Positions 1 to 7,483 of a DNA stretch of 33,070 nucleotides are shown here, piece after piece (position 1 is the first letter of the stretch; every line of letters begins with the position of its first letter). The notes under the pieces were generated by a model. The model saw only the letters and a list, made by a program, of their open reading frames with translations, made no database searches and was not told the origin of the DNA. This DNA is from Burkholderiaceae bacterium. Lineage in GTDB: Bacteria; Pseudomonadota; Gammaproteobacteria; Burkholderiales; Burkholderiaceae_D. Location of the stretch: positions 1 through 33,070 of the forward strand of contig JAOASL010000037.1 of assembly GCA_030158675.1 (NCBI GenBank), read 5' to 3'. Made by a program: the position numbers and the translations under genes.

Positions 1-2170
1 GCGAGATGCGATTCATCTTGTTGATGGTCTCGATCATGTGCACCGGAATACGGATCGTGCGTGCCTGATCAGCAATTGATCGCGTGATCGCCTGGCGAAT
101 CCACCAGGTCGCATAGGTCGAGAACTTGTAACCGCGGCGATATTCGAATTTATCCACCGCCTTCATCAGACCGATATTCCCTTCCTGGATCAGGTCGAGG
201 AATTGCAAACCGCGGTTGGTGTATTTCTTCGCGATCGAGATCACCAGGCGCAGGTTGGCTTCGGTCATTTCCCGCTTGGCCTTGCGTGCCTTGGTTTCAC
301 CTGCTGCCATGCGACGATTGATCTCGCGCAGGTCAGGCAACGGCAGCACCACGCGTGACTGCAGGTCGATCAGCTTTTGCTGTAGTTCTTTCACGGCCGG
401 CACATTGCGAGCAAGTATCGTACTGTAGGCATGGCCGCCATTCACCTCGCCATCAACCCAGTCCAGGTGGGTTTCATTGCCCGGAAAGACTTTGATGAAA
501 TGAGTGCGCGGCATGTTGCACTTGTTGACCACCACATCCAGGATCTGGCGCTCGATCTGGCGCACTTCGTCGACCTGCGAGCGCAGCGTGTCGCACAGCT
601 TCTCGACGACCTTCGCCGTGAAGCGAATGCCCATCAGCTCATGCGAAATGGATTCCTGTGCCTTTACATAGGGCTTGGAGTTATAGCCTTCCTTCTCGTA
701 GGCCTTGCGCATCTTCTCGAACTGCGAGGCGATGGTCGCAAATTTTTCCAGCGAATCGCGCTTGAGTTGCTCGAGCTGCTCGGTCGAGAAACCGGCCGCG
801 CCGCCACCGGCCGCGCCATCTTCCTCTTCTTCTTCGCCGTCTTCCTCGCCGTCGTCGCTGTCGTCGTCTTCGTCGTCAGACGACACCGCTTTTACGTTAG
901 GCGTCGAGATTGGAGCATTGTCGGGCGCATTCGGGTCGACCAGGCCATCGACGATTTCATCGATCTTGCTCTCGTCTTTCTGGATACGTTCAGCCAGCAC
1001 GAGGATCTCGGAGATCGTCATCGGGCAGGCTGAGATTGCCTGGATCATGTCCTTGAGACCGCTCTCGATACGCTTGGCGATCTCGATCTCGCCTTCGCGG
1101 GTGAGCAGTTCGACCGAACCCATCTCGCGCATGTACATGCGCACCGGGTCGGTGGTACGGCCAAAATCGGAGTCAACGGTCTGCAGCGCGGCCTCTGCAG
1201 CCGCTTCTGCGTCATCGTCGTTGGCCACATTGGCAACGTTATCTGAAAGCAGCAGCGCTTCAGCATCCGGCGCATGCTCATAGACAGCGATGCCCATGTC
1301 GTTGAAGGTGCCGATGATGCCCTCGATCGCTTCCGGATCAACGATGTTCTCCGGCAAGTGATCATTGATCTCGGAATGGGTGAGGAAGCCGCGGTCCTTG
1401 CCGAGCTTGATCAGCGTTTTCAGTTTCTGGCGACGGCGCTCGAGTTCTTCCTCGCTCGCTTCGGAGTCGGAAAACGCATCCTTCAGGAACTGCTTCTCCT
1501 TGTTCTTGCGGTCGCGTGCCTTGGCCTTGTCTACGGCCTTCATCTGCTCGGCGCGCTCGACGGCATTCAGCTGGGCGATTTCATCGCTCTCAGGCTGGAA
1601 ATCACGCGGCTTGCGGCCTCGGCGACCCGGCACTTTGACGGCCGGCAGCACATAGCCCGACGTGTCAATCGCGGCCAGCGTGGCCGCGTCGGTGGTCTGC
1701 TTGACCGAAAGAATCTTGTGGTCGGCTTTTGCCTCCACCTGCTTCGCTTCGGGTTTGGCCAGCGTTTTTGCGGCCTTCTTCACCACTACTACTTTCGGTT
1801 CAGTTTTCCTGGTTGTCACAGAGGCTTTCTTTGCTAATGCTTTGGGCGTGACAGCGGTCTTGGCCGCAGCCGTTCCCGTTGTCTTTGCAGCGGTTTTGCC
1901 CGGTACAGCGGCCGCCTTGACTGGCTTTTTCAATGAGGCCTTGGCTGCGGTACCGGCTTTTGAGACAGCTTTGGCGGCGCCTTTGTTCGCCACAGCCTTG
2001 GTGGCCGTGGCCTTTGGCTTGGGCGCTACCGGCGTCGCTTTTTTCGTCGCAGTCTTGACCGCCGCCGGCGCGGCTTTTTTCACGCTTGCGGCAGCGGAGC
2101 GCGCTGGCTCCGCCTTCGCGGCTTTGGCCTTGGTTGCAGAATTCTTAACGGGTTTTTTGGTTGTCGCCAT
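1..2170 (-). CDS. rpoD: RNA polymerase primary sigma factor (sigma-70), 3' end cut by window
   Basis: Housekeeping sigma factor that directs core RNA polymerase to -10/-35 promoters. About 723 residues are in the window; the missing part holds regions 3 and 4. Residues 1 to about 145 are rich in Lys, Ala, Thr and Pro and resemble a histone H1 tail. Region 1.1 lies near 243-303 ([16 protein letters not shown]). Region 1.2 is near 337 ([11 protein letters not shown]). An acidic Asp/Glu run lies at about 429-452 inside the non-conserved insert. Region 2 begins near 630 and shows [20 protein letters not shown] and the [10 protein letters not shown] helix that reads the -10 element. The ATG at 2170 is chosen because it begins MATTKKP and a GGTGGAT element precedes it. 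It is the last gene of the rpsU-yqeY-dnaG-rpoD series, separated from dnaG by 341 bp. Identity is certain; the function of the basic tail is not known to me. Confidence 0.97.
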   Translation of the reverse strand, partial: MATTKKPVKNSATKAKAAKAEPARSAAASVKKAAPAAVKTATKKATPVAPKPKATATKAVANKGAAKAVSKAGTAAKASLKKPVKAAAVPGKTAAKTTGTAAAKTAVTPKALAKKASVTTRKTEPKVVVVKKAAKTLAKPEAKQVEAKADHKILSVKQTTDAATLAAIDTSGYVLPAVKVPGRRGRKPRDFQPESDEIAQLNAVERAEQMKAVDKAKARDRKNKEKQFLKDAFSDSEASEEELERRRQKLKTLIKLGKDRGFLTHSEINDHLPENIVDPEAIEGIIGTFNDMGIAVYEHAPDAEALLLSDNVANVANDDDAEAAAEAALQTVDSDFGRTTDPVRMYMREMGSVELLTREGEIEIAKRIESGLKDMIQAISACPMTISEILVLAERIQKDESKIDEIVDGLVDPNAPDNAPISTPNVKAVSSDDEDDDSDDGEEDGEEEEEDGAAGGGAAGFSTEQLEQLKRDSLEKFATIASQFEKMRKAYEKEGYNSKPYVKAQESISHELMGIRFTAKVVEKLCDTLRSQVDEVRQIERQILDVVVNKCNMPRTHFIKVFPGNETHLDWVDGEVNGGHAYSTILARNVPAVKELQQKLIDLQSRVVLPLPDLREINRRMAAGETKARKAKREMTEANLRLVISIAKKYTNRGLQFLDLIQEGNIGLMKAVDKFEYRRGYKFSTYATWWIRQAITRSIADQARTIRIPVHMIETINKMNRIS

Positions 2171-2511
2171 GGATCGATCCACCATTGGGAATTAGCCGAT
2201 GCTGCATAGGGAACCAGAGGGGAGGCCGCGCTAATATTTAGCTTCATTTGGGCAGTTGGGTCGCATCGTGCGCCGCTTCGTTCTGCCGCTTCCGGGTGGC
2301 CGCCTGTCCGGCAAGGTCAACACTGTAAAACTGTCGGTGAAACTCTGTAAGACTTTGAATAAAAAGCCTTTGATTGTACCACGATGAAACACGCATCCCC
2401 CTGAGGAACGTTCGCCAAAAGCCTGTTCATTGCATCTTCATTAATCTTCATTTGTCTTGATGTCAGATGACGGACCGTGCCCGGATTTCCCAGACTGGAT
2501 GCAGCGAATGA
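2171..2511. other. dnaG-rpoD intergenic region, 341 bp
   Basis: The longest non-coding stretch in the window. It is visibly more AT-rich than the genes around it, especially from 2330 to 2460. It holds one candidate promoter (listed separately), a repeated ATCTTCATT motif at about 2434-2452, and a short perfect inverted repeat, GCTAA-TAT-TTAGC, at 2230-2242. I see no convincing terminator for dnaG and no conserved small ORF. Its size and composition suggest that rpoD has its own promoter(s) here besides read-through from rpsU, as in other bacteria, but that is inference. Confidence 0.6.
2373..2381 (-). promoter_or_regulatory. Candidate extended -10 promoter for rpoD
   Basis: On the minus strand the bases read TGG-TACAAT, an extended -10 (TGn then five of six consensus bases). 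No good -35 lies 16-18 bp upstream, which is acceptable for an extended -10 element. Transcription would start near 2366 and leave a leader of about 195 nt before the rpoD ATG at 2170. The prediction rests on one motif only. Confidence 0.35.
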
Positions 2512-4311
2512 TCAGGCAGCAAGATCGCGCTCTGCCTCGGCGCGCAAGCGATCAAGAACGGCCGCCAGTTCGCGATAGCGAACGCGCGAAGCTTCGTCCG
2601 GCAGTCCGGTCGCCACCAGCCGATCCTGCTCGGCGCGCAGAATTTTCATTGTAGTCTGCCGCACCGCGCCGGCAAGCTCACGCCGAGCCAGCTCGGGCTC
2701 GGACGGCGTCTCGGCAGCAACTTCGGCGATCAGCTTGTCAAGTTCACTACCCTGGTCACGCAACAACTCCGCCAGCGCGGCGAATCCGGCACCGCCTGAC
2801 ACACCGCGCGCAGCCTGCACTACTGCTCGCAGCATTTCACCGCGATCGGGGGCGCTCTGTCCGATTGCCTGCAGCGCCTCTTCGTTGAGATCGGCGGCGA
2901 ATTCCGGGTGAGCCAGCACAATGCGCAGCACCTTGCGCTCGAGTTCGACCGGCGCGCGCCGGCGCACAATCGGCGGCGCCTTCGACTGCCGTCGGCCCGA
3001 AGCCGGCCGGGCCAGCTCGAACAGCGATTCGAGCTCTTGCACGGTGCTGTCGGTGATCTGTGAAAGCTGCCGCAGCAGCTGCAACCGCAGCGCCGACGGC
3101 GGCATCGCTTGCAGCATCGGCTTGGCGTCGAACTGCGCGCGCGCGCGCCCCTCGGCCGTCGTCAGGTCTTGCCCGTCAGTGACCTGGGCAATCAGGAACT
3201 GCGATAGTGGCGTCGATTCATGCACCATGCGCTCGAACGCTGCGTTGCCATATTCGCGGATATAACTGTCGGGATCGTGTTCGGTCGGCAAGAACAGGAA
3301 TTTCAGTGTGCGGTTGTCTGTCGCATGCGGCAGGCAGGCCTCCAGCGCGCGCCGCGCTGCGCGTCGGCCGGCTGCATCACCATCGAAGCTGAAGATCACC
3401 TGATCGGTCTGTCGTAGCAGCTTCTGCACATGCATCGGCGTACATGCGGTGCCGAGCGTGGCGACTGCCTGCTCGAATCCGAACTGCGACAGCGCGACCA
3501 CGTCCATGTAGCCCTCGGTGACCAGCACATAGTCTTTGTCGCGAATCGCCTGCCGCGCCTCGAACAGGCCATACAGTTCGCTGCCCTTCTGGAACAGCGG
3601 CGTCTCCGGCGAGTTCAGGTATTTGGGCTCGCCGACGCCGAGCACGCGGCCGCCAAAGCCAATGACCTGCCCCTTGGTATTCCGGATCGGGAACATGATG
3701 CGGTCCCGGAAGCGGTCATAACGCTTGCGCGTGCTGGCTTGCTCATCGCTCTTGTCGATCACGAGGCCAGCCTCAACCAGCGCCTCATCTTCGTAGTCGG
3801 GAAACACGGTACGCAGGCTGTCCCAGCTGTCCGGCGCATAGCCGATGGCGTACTTGGCGGCGACTTCGCCGGTCAGTCCTCGGCCTTTCAGGTAATCAAT
3901 CGCATGGCGGGCACCACGCAACTGCTGCCGATAGAAACTGGTCGCCTGTGTCATCGCGTCCGACAAGGCAAGGCTCTTTGCCCTCACCTCGGCGCGCTGC
4001 TCCGGCAACAGCCGGTCTTCCTGCTCCGGCACGGTCATGCCGACGTTCTGCGCGAGATCCTTGACCGCCTCGATGAAGCCCATGCCGGAGAACTCCATCA
4101 GGAAACTGATCGCCGTCCCATGCGCGCCGCAACCAAAGCAATGGTAGAACTGCTTGGTCGGACTGACCGTGAAGCTGGGGGATTTTTCGTTATGGAAGGG
4201 GCATAGCCCCATGAAATTCGCCCCGCCCTTCTTCAGCTGGACGTAGCGACCGACCACGTCGATGATATCGACGCGGTTCAGCAAATCCTGGATGAAATTC
4301 TGCGGGATCAC
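2512..4311 (-). CDS. dnaG: DNA primase
   Basis: Makes the RNA primers for leading- and lagging-strand DNA synthesis and works with the DnaB helicase at the fork. The 599-residue protein has the family's three-part layout. The N-terminal zinc-binding domain has C37, H40, C58 and C61 (CPFHNEKSPSF and YHCFGCGAHG). The central TOPRIM catalytic core has E266 (VTEGYMD), D310 and D312 (FSFDGDAAG) and D346/D348 (HDPDSY). The C-terminal part, from about 440, is the helicase-binding region. The start codon is GTG at 4311, giving MIPQNFIQDLL, which matches the usual DnaG N-terminus; no strong Shine-Dalgarno is visible. It lies 37 bp after yqeY and is probably co-transcribed with it, and it precedes rpoD. 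Low initiation from GTG with a weak ribosome site fits the known need for little primase. Confidence 0.98.
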   Translation of the reverse strand: MIPQNFIQDLLNRVDIIDVVGRYVQLKKGGANFMGLCPFHNEKSPSFTVSPTKQFYHCFGCGAHGTAISFLMEFSGMGFIEAVKDLAQNVGMTVPEQEDRLLPEQRAEVRAKSLALSDAMTQATSFYRQQLRGARHAIDYLKGRGLTGEVAAKYAIGYAPDSWDSLRTVFPDYEDEALVEAGLVIDKSDEQASTRKRYDRFRDRIMFPIRNTKGQVIGFGGRVLGVGEPKYLNSPETPLFQKGSELYGLFEARQAIRDKDYVLVTEGYMDVVALSQFGFEQAVATLGTACTPMHVQKLLRQTDQVIFSFDGDAAGRRAARRALEACLPHATDNRTLKFLFLPTEHDPDSYIREYGNAAFERMVHESTPLSQFLIAQVTDGQDLTTAEGRARAQFDAKPMLQAMPPSALRLQLLRQLSQITDSTVQELESLFELARPASGRRQSKAPPIVRRRAPVELERKVLRIVLAHPEFAADLNEEALQAIGQSAPDRGEMLRAVVQAARGVSGGAGFAALAELLRDQGSELDKLIAEVAAETPSEPELARRELAGAVRQTTMKILRAEQDRLVATGLPDEASRVRYRELAAVLDRLRAEAERDLAA

Positions 4312-4348
4312 GGTGTGTTACGGGCGGGGCGCAACAGCCCTTGCCGGT

Positions 4349-4795
4349 TTACTTGACGAGCGCCGCCTTCACCATCGCCGACACCGCAGTCATGTCCGCG
4401 CGGCCGGCAAGCTTGTTTTTCAGTACGCCCATGACCTTGCCCATATCCTGCGGGCCGGCCGCACCAACCTGAACGACCGCCGCCTGTACTTCGGCCTGCA
4501 CGTCGGCGTCGGACAGCTGCGCCGGCATGTAGGCAGACAACACGGTGATCTCGGCTTTTTCAATGTCGGCCAGATCCTGGCGACCACCCGCCTCGAACTG
4601 GGTAATCGAGTCCTTGCGTTGCTTGAGCATTTTCTCGAGCACAGCCAGTACCTGCTCATCACTGAGCTCGATGCGCTCGTCGACTTCACGCTGCTTGATC
4701 GCAGCGGTCAGCAAACGAATGGTTGCCAGCTTTTCGCTTTCCTTGGCACGCATCGCCGCCTTCATGTCTTCCGTGATTTTTTCCTTGAGGCTCAT
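4349..4795 (-). CDS. yqeY: GatB/YqeY domain protein
   Basis: A 148-residue protein of the YqeY family. It is related to the C-terminal tRNA-binding tail of GatB, the amidotransferase subunit that makes Gln-tRNA. The free-standing protein's exact job is not established; a role in tRNA-dependent amidation or tRNA handling is assumed from homology. Visible landmarks are the N-terminal helix MSLKEKITEDMKAAMRAKES, the central RREVDER-like segment (AIKQREVDERIELSD) and the C-terminal GRADM segment. The frame is open further upstream, but the ATG at 4795 is chosen because GGGAGA lies just before it and the protein then begins exactly as the family does. It sits between rpsU and dnaG, a standard position in betaproteobacteria. 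A strong hairpin separates it from rpsU. Confidence 0.93.
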   Translation of the reverse strand: MSLKEKITEDMKAAMRAKESEKLATIRLLTAAIKQREVDERIELSDEQVLAVLEKMLKQRKDSITQFEAGGRQDLADIEKAEITVLSAYMPAQLSDADVQAEVQAAVVQVGAAGPQDMGKVMGVLKNKLAGRADMTAVSAMVKAALVK

Positions 4796-4826
4796 TGCTT
4801 CTCCCGAATCAAGCCAATAAATACCA

Positions 4827-4858
4827 AAACCCGCTGCGGTGAACACCGGAGCGGGTTT
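4827..4858 (-). terminator. Intrinsic terminator after rpsU (partial read-through expected)
   Basis: Inverted repeat AAACCCGCT (4827-4835) with AGCGGGTTT (4850-4858), extended by an inner CGGT/ACCG pair around a 4-nt loop. On the minus-strand RNA the stem is followed by UUUUGGUAUUU. This is a good Rho-independent terminator just downstream of rpsU and before yqeY. It would let ribosomal protein bS21 be made in excess over DnaG and RpoD, as is known for the E. coli rpsU-dnaG terminator. Confidence 0.8.
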
Positions 4859-4870
4859 GCGTTCTGCGTC

Positions 4871-4890
4871 GCCTCACCGAACGGTGAGGC
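4871..4890 (-). other. Hairpin just after the rpsU stop
   Basis: A perfect 8-bp stem, GCCTCACC/GGTGAGGC, closes a GAAC (plus) or GTTC (minus) loop, 6 bp downstream of the rpsU stop codon. No T-run follows on the minus strand, so it is not an intrinsic terminator by itself. It probably protects the rpsU mRNA 3' end or acts in tandem with the terminator at 4827-4858. Confidence 0.6.
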
Positions 4891-4896
4891 GGTCGA

Positions 4897-5109
4897 TCAG
4901 TACAGCTTCTTAGGCAGCAACTGGCTGCGGATGCGCTTGTAATGGCGCTTCACTGCAGCCGCCTTCTTGCGCTTGCGCTCGGACGTTGGCTTCTCGTAGA
5001 ACTCACGTGCACGCAACTCGGTCAGCAGACCGGTTTTTTCAATGGTGCGCTTGAAACGACGCAATGCGACTTCGAAGGGCTCGTTTTCTTTAAGACGGAT
5101 AGTGGTCAT
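4897..5109 (-). CDS. rpsU: 30S ribosomal protein bS21
   Basis: Small basic ribosomal protein of 70 residues, the normal size for bS21. It helps the 30S subunit pair the anti-Shine-Dalgarno region with mRNA at initiation. The sequence begins [21 protein letters not shown] and ends in a Lys/Arg-rich tail ([16 protein letters not shown]), both typical. It is the first gene of the rpsU-yqeY-dnaG-rpoD series. A consensus promoter lies 39 bp upstream and two hairpins follow the stop. The Shine-Dalgarno before the ATG is poor, a common trait of rpsU genes. Confidence 0.98.
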   Translation of the reverse strand: MTTIRLKENEPFEVALRRFKRTIEKTGLLTELRAREFYEKPTSERKRKKAAAVKRHYKRIRSQLLPKKLY

Positions 5110-5147
5110 GAATTAATCTGGATTCGTTGGATCACGCAGAGTCGGCG

Positions 5148-5176
5148 ATTATAGCAGCGATGCCGCCCGAAAGGAA
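5148..5176 (-). promoter_or_regulatory. Sigma-70 promoter for rpsU-yqeY-dnaG-rpoD
   Basis: On the minus strand there is a perfect TATAAT (5153-5148) with TGC directly before it, so it is also an extended -10. A weak -35, TTCCTT (5176-5171), stands 17 bp upstream. Transcription should begin near 5141, giving a leader of about 32 nt. Position and strength fit a ribosomal-protein operon. Confidence 0.75.
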
Positions 5177-5225
5177 GCAGGTTGGCAAATTGCCTTTGCA
5201 GCGCGTAAATCGGATGCCAACCATA

Positions 5226-6422
5226 CTAAACAGACAACCCTGCCGCCACGCCGGACGCCCAGGCCCACTGAAAATTGTAGCCGCCCAGCCAGCCCGTCAC
5301 ATCGACTGCCTCACCGATGAAATACAGCCCGGGCTGCTGGTTGGCCATCATCGTCTGCTGCGACAACGCACGCGTATCGACACCGCCCAGCGTGACCTCC
5401 GCCTTGCGGTAGCCTTCCGAGCCATTCGGCGTGACAGACCAGCGATTCAGCGAATCGCCCAGCAAGCGCAATTGCCTGTCCGGCAAATCAGGCACGCGCG
5501 CATCAGCACTAAACCCGTTCGCCGCCAGCCAGCCTTCGGCCAGCCGGGTCGGCAGATACTGCGACAGCCAGTTGCCCAAGGTCTTCTTGATGCGGGTCTT
5601 TTCGCCCGTCAGCACCTGCGCGACATCGAGTGCCGGCAGCAAATTCAGCGTCAGCGCCCGGTCTTCGCGCCAAAAACTGGAAATCTGCAGCACCGCCGGG
5701 CCGGACAGGCCACGGTGCGTGAACAGCAAATCCTCACGGAAATGGCCGCGCGCTTTTTTTTCACCTGTCTCGATATCGACCTCCAGCGAAATGCCGGCCA
5801 TCGCGACAAATGGTTGCCACCCGGTCGCATCGAAAGTCAGCGGAACCAGTCCCGGTCGGGTCTCGACCAGCGGCATATCAAACTGCTTTGCGAGACGGAA
5901 GGCGAAATCGCTTGCACCGATTTTCGGTATCGACAGTCCGCCGGTCGCAATCACCAGACTATCGGCCAGCACCTCGCCGCCCGCAGTGCTGATGCGAAAG
6001 CGCTCGCCTTCGCGCGTCACTGATTTCACGCCTGCCGGCATCATCCATTGCACGCCGCCGACATCGCATTCGGCCTTCAGCATCGCGATGATGTCTTCGG
6101 CCGAGCGATCGCAGAATAATTGCCCTTTGTGCTTTTCGTGGAAAGCAATCCGGTATGTCTTCACCATCCCGATGAAATCCTGCGGTGTGTAGCGCGACAA
6201 AGCGCTGCGGCAGAAATGCGGGTTCTGCGACAAGTAATTCGCCGGCACAGCATCGGTATTGGTGAAATTGCAGCGGCCGCCGCCGGAGATACGAATTTTC
6301 TCCGCCAGTTTTTCGGCGTGGTCAATCAGTACGACGCGCCGCCCGCGCTGACCCGCGACCGACGCGCACATCATGCCGGCCGCACCAGCGCCAATCACGG
6401 CCACATCAAAGGACTGCGTCAT
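5226..6422 (-). CDS. NAD(P)/FAD-dependent oxidoreductase, HI0933/YhiN family
   Basis: A predicted cytosolic flavoprotein of 398 residues in the HI0933 family (E. coli YhiN, BaiN group). The physiological substrate of most members is unknown. The Rossmann FAD motif is GAGAAG at 11-16. The family signature SGGGRCNFTN is at 47-56. A second FAD contact, GEAVDVTGWLGGYN, lies near the C-terminus. The frame is open 10 codons further upstream, but the ATG at 6422 is chosen because it forms an ATGA overlap with the stop of the ybiB homologue, giving MTQSFDVAVIG. The overlap indicates translational coupling. It lies convergent to nothing and 117 bp before rpsU, whose promoter lies in that gap. No redox-partner domain is fused. 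Confidence 0.88.
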   Translation of the reverse strand: MTQSFDVAVIGAGAAGMMCASVAGQRGRRVVLIDHAEKLAEKIRISGGGRCNFTNTDAVPANYLSQNPHFCRSALSRYTPQDFIGMVKTYRIAFHEKHKGQLFCDRSAEDIIAMLKAECDVGGVQWMMPAGVKSVTREGERFRISTAGGEVLADSLVIATGGLSIPKIGASDFAFRLAKQFDMPLVETRPGLVPLTFDATGWQPFVAMAGISLEVDIETGEKKARGHFREDLLFTHRGLSGPAVLQISSFWREDRALTLNLLPALDVAQVLTGEKTRIKKTLGNWLSQYLPTRLAEGWLAANGFSADARVPDLPDRQLRLLGDSLNRWSVTPNGSEGYRKAEVTLGGVDTRALSQQTMMANQQPGLYFIGEAVDVTGWLGGYNFQWAWASGVAAGLSV

Positions 6423-7378
6423 TGTTTCATCTGCCGGGCGATTTGCAGGCACTGCGCGACCTGCTCGGCAATAGGCGCCGGCACCGGCTGCCTGCCCTCC
6501 AGCGCCTCGCGTATCCAGACGGCCGTCGTGACGGCATCGCTGCTCACCGGCAGCGGCGGCAGCTCGTCGACCGGCTCCTGCCGCGGGATCAGCTGTATCG
6601 CGTGGTTGCCATGAAAACAGGTCACAGCATTCGCACGCTTCGCATTCGCCACCGTTTCGCCTTCGGTACCGCGCATCAGGAATACATCTCCGCGCGATGC
6701 CGGCGCCGCCGTTGAAAAATAATCGGTCAGCATCGTCAGGTACTCAGGATGCGTATACGACACCAGCCGCAGCGCCGGCTGCGCGAATGGTTGCAATAAC
6801 TTCACCAGCGTGTGCGTCGAATTGCGCAGACCAAGCACACGGCGCAGCTGCAGTAAGCGATCGAGCTTCGGTGCCAGTACAGCGATCGGGATAAACGCCG
6901 GACGGCACGCAGCAAATGCCGAAGCGATACCACCGGCATCGGACAGTGGTGCCATGCCGAGCTCGCCAAGGATCTCGGCTGTCGTCACCCGGCCCGGGTC
7001 GGCCGTCACACCGTGAATCAGCACAGGCACTCCCTCGCGCGCCAGCAGCAGCGCAAGCAACGGAGTGAGGTTCGGCATCTGCCGCGAGCCGTTGTAGCTC
7101 GGTATGGCGAGCGGCGCGAAGTCTCCGGCGGGCGCCTGCAACGGCGTGAACGATGATTCGGCCGCCTCGAGAAAACCGGCGATCTCGGACACCGACTCAC
7201 CCTTAATGCGCATGCCGATCAGGAAGGCGCCGAGCTCAAGATCGGATACGCGACCATCGAGCATCGCCGCGTAGAGGGTGCGCGCATCATCGTGCGACAT
7301 GTCGCGCGCACCTTTTTTGCCGCGGCCGATCTCGCGAATGAAGGGGCCGGCGTGGAATATTTCATGATGACTGGACAT
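6419..7378 (-). CDS. ybiB: YbiB-like DNA-binding protein (TrpD2 family)
   Basis: A 319-residue member of the TrpD2/YbiB family, which has the fold of anthranilate phosphoribosyltransferase but not its activity. E. coli YbiB is a dimeric nucleic-acid-binding protein linked to the SOS response. Matching features are IREIGRGKKGARD at 14-26 and DLELGAFLIGMRIKGES at 46-62, both close to E. coli YbiB. SYNGSRQMPNLTPLL lies at 94-108, where true TrpD enzymes have the catalytic GTGGD glycine loop, and RNSTHTLVKLL is at 185-195. The loss of the glycine loop argues against PRPP chemistry. The next gene, a flavoprotein, starts inside its stop codon. I see no LexA-type palindrome in the 105 bp upstream, so SOS control is not evident here. 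Confidence 0.88.
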   Translation of the reverse strand: MSSHHEIFHAGPFIREIGRGKKGARDMSHDDARTLYAAMLDGRVSDLELGAFLIGMRIKGESVSEIAGFLEAAESSFTPLQAPAGDFAPLAIPSYNGSRQMPNLTPLLALLLAREGVPVLIHGVTADPGRVTTAEILGELGMAPLSDAGGIASAFAACRPAFIPIAVLAPKLDRLLQLRRVLGLRNSTHTLVKLLQPFAQPALRLVSYTHPEYLTMLTDYFSTAAPASRGDVFLMRGTEGETVANAKRANAVTCFHGNHAIQLIPRQEPVDELPPLPVSSDAVTTAVWIREALEGRQPVPAPIAEQVAQCLQIARQMKQ

Positions 7379-7453
7379 ACCGCAAGCTTACACCGGCACA
7401 TCCACTCCCGTTCGCTCAGTCGGCGTCGGCGCCCCGCGACCACAGCCTTGCCC

Positions 7454-7470
7454 CGCATGAGAGTCATGCG
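7454..7470 (-). other. Hairpin between the F-box/LRR gene and ybiB
   Basis: Perfect inverted repeat CGCATGA-GAG-TCATGCG, 14 bp downstream of the F-box/LRR stop codon. There is no T-run on the minus strand after it, so it is a weak terminator at best. It may mark the 3' end of the F-box/LRR transcript and separate it from ybiB. Confidence 0.4.
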
Positions 7471-7483
7471 AATTTCCAGCCGA

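Noticed and set aside
705-1283. Serine-rich plus-strand reading frame opposite rpoD
   Set aside because: The serine run is the reverse of the RpoD acidic GAC/GAA/GAG codons, so it is a composition effect.
2230-2242. GCTAA-TAT-TTAGC palindrome upstream of rpoD as an operator
   Set aside because: The arms are only 5 bp in an AT-rich gap; it may be chance, and no known regulator site matches.
7379-7483. LexA/SOS box upstream of the ybiB homologue
   Set aside because: No CTGT-N8-ACAG-like palindrome is present, although E. coli ybiB is SOS-linked.
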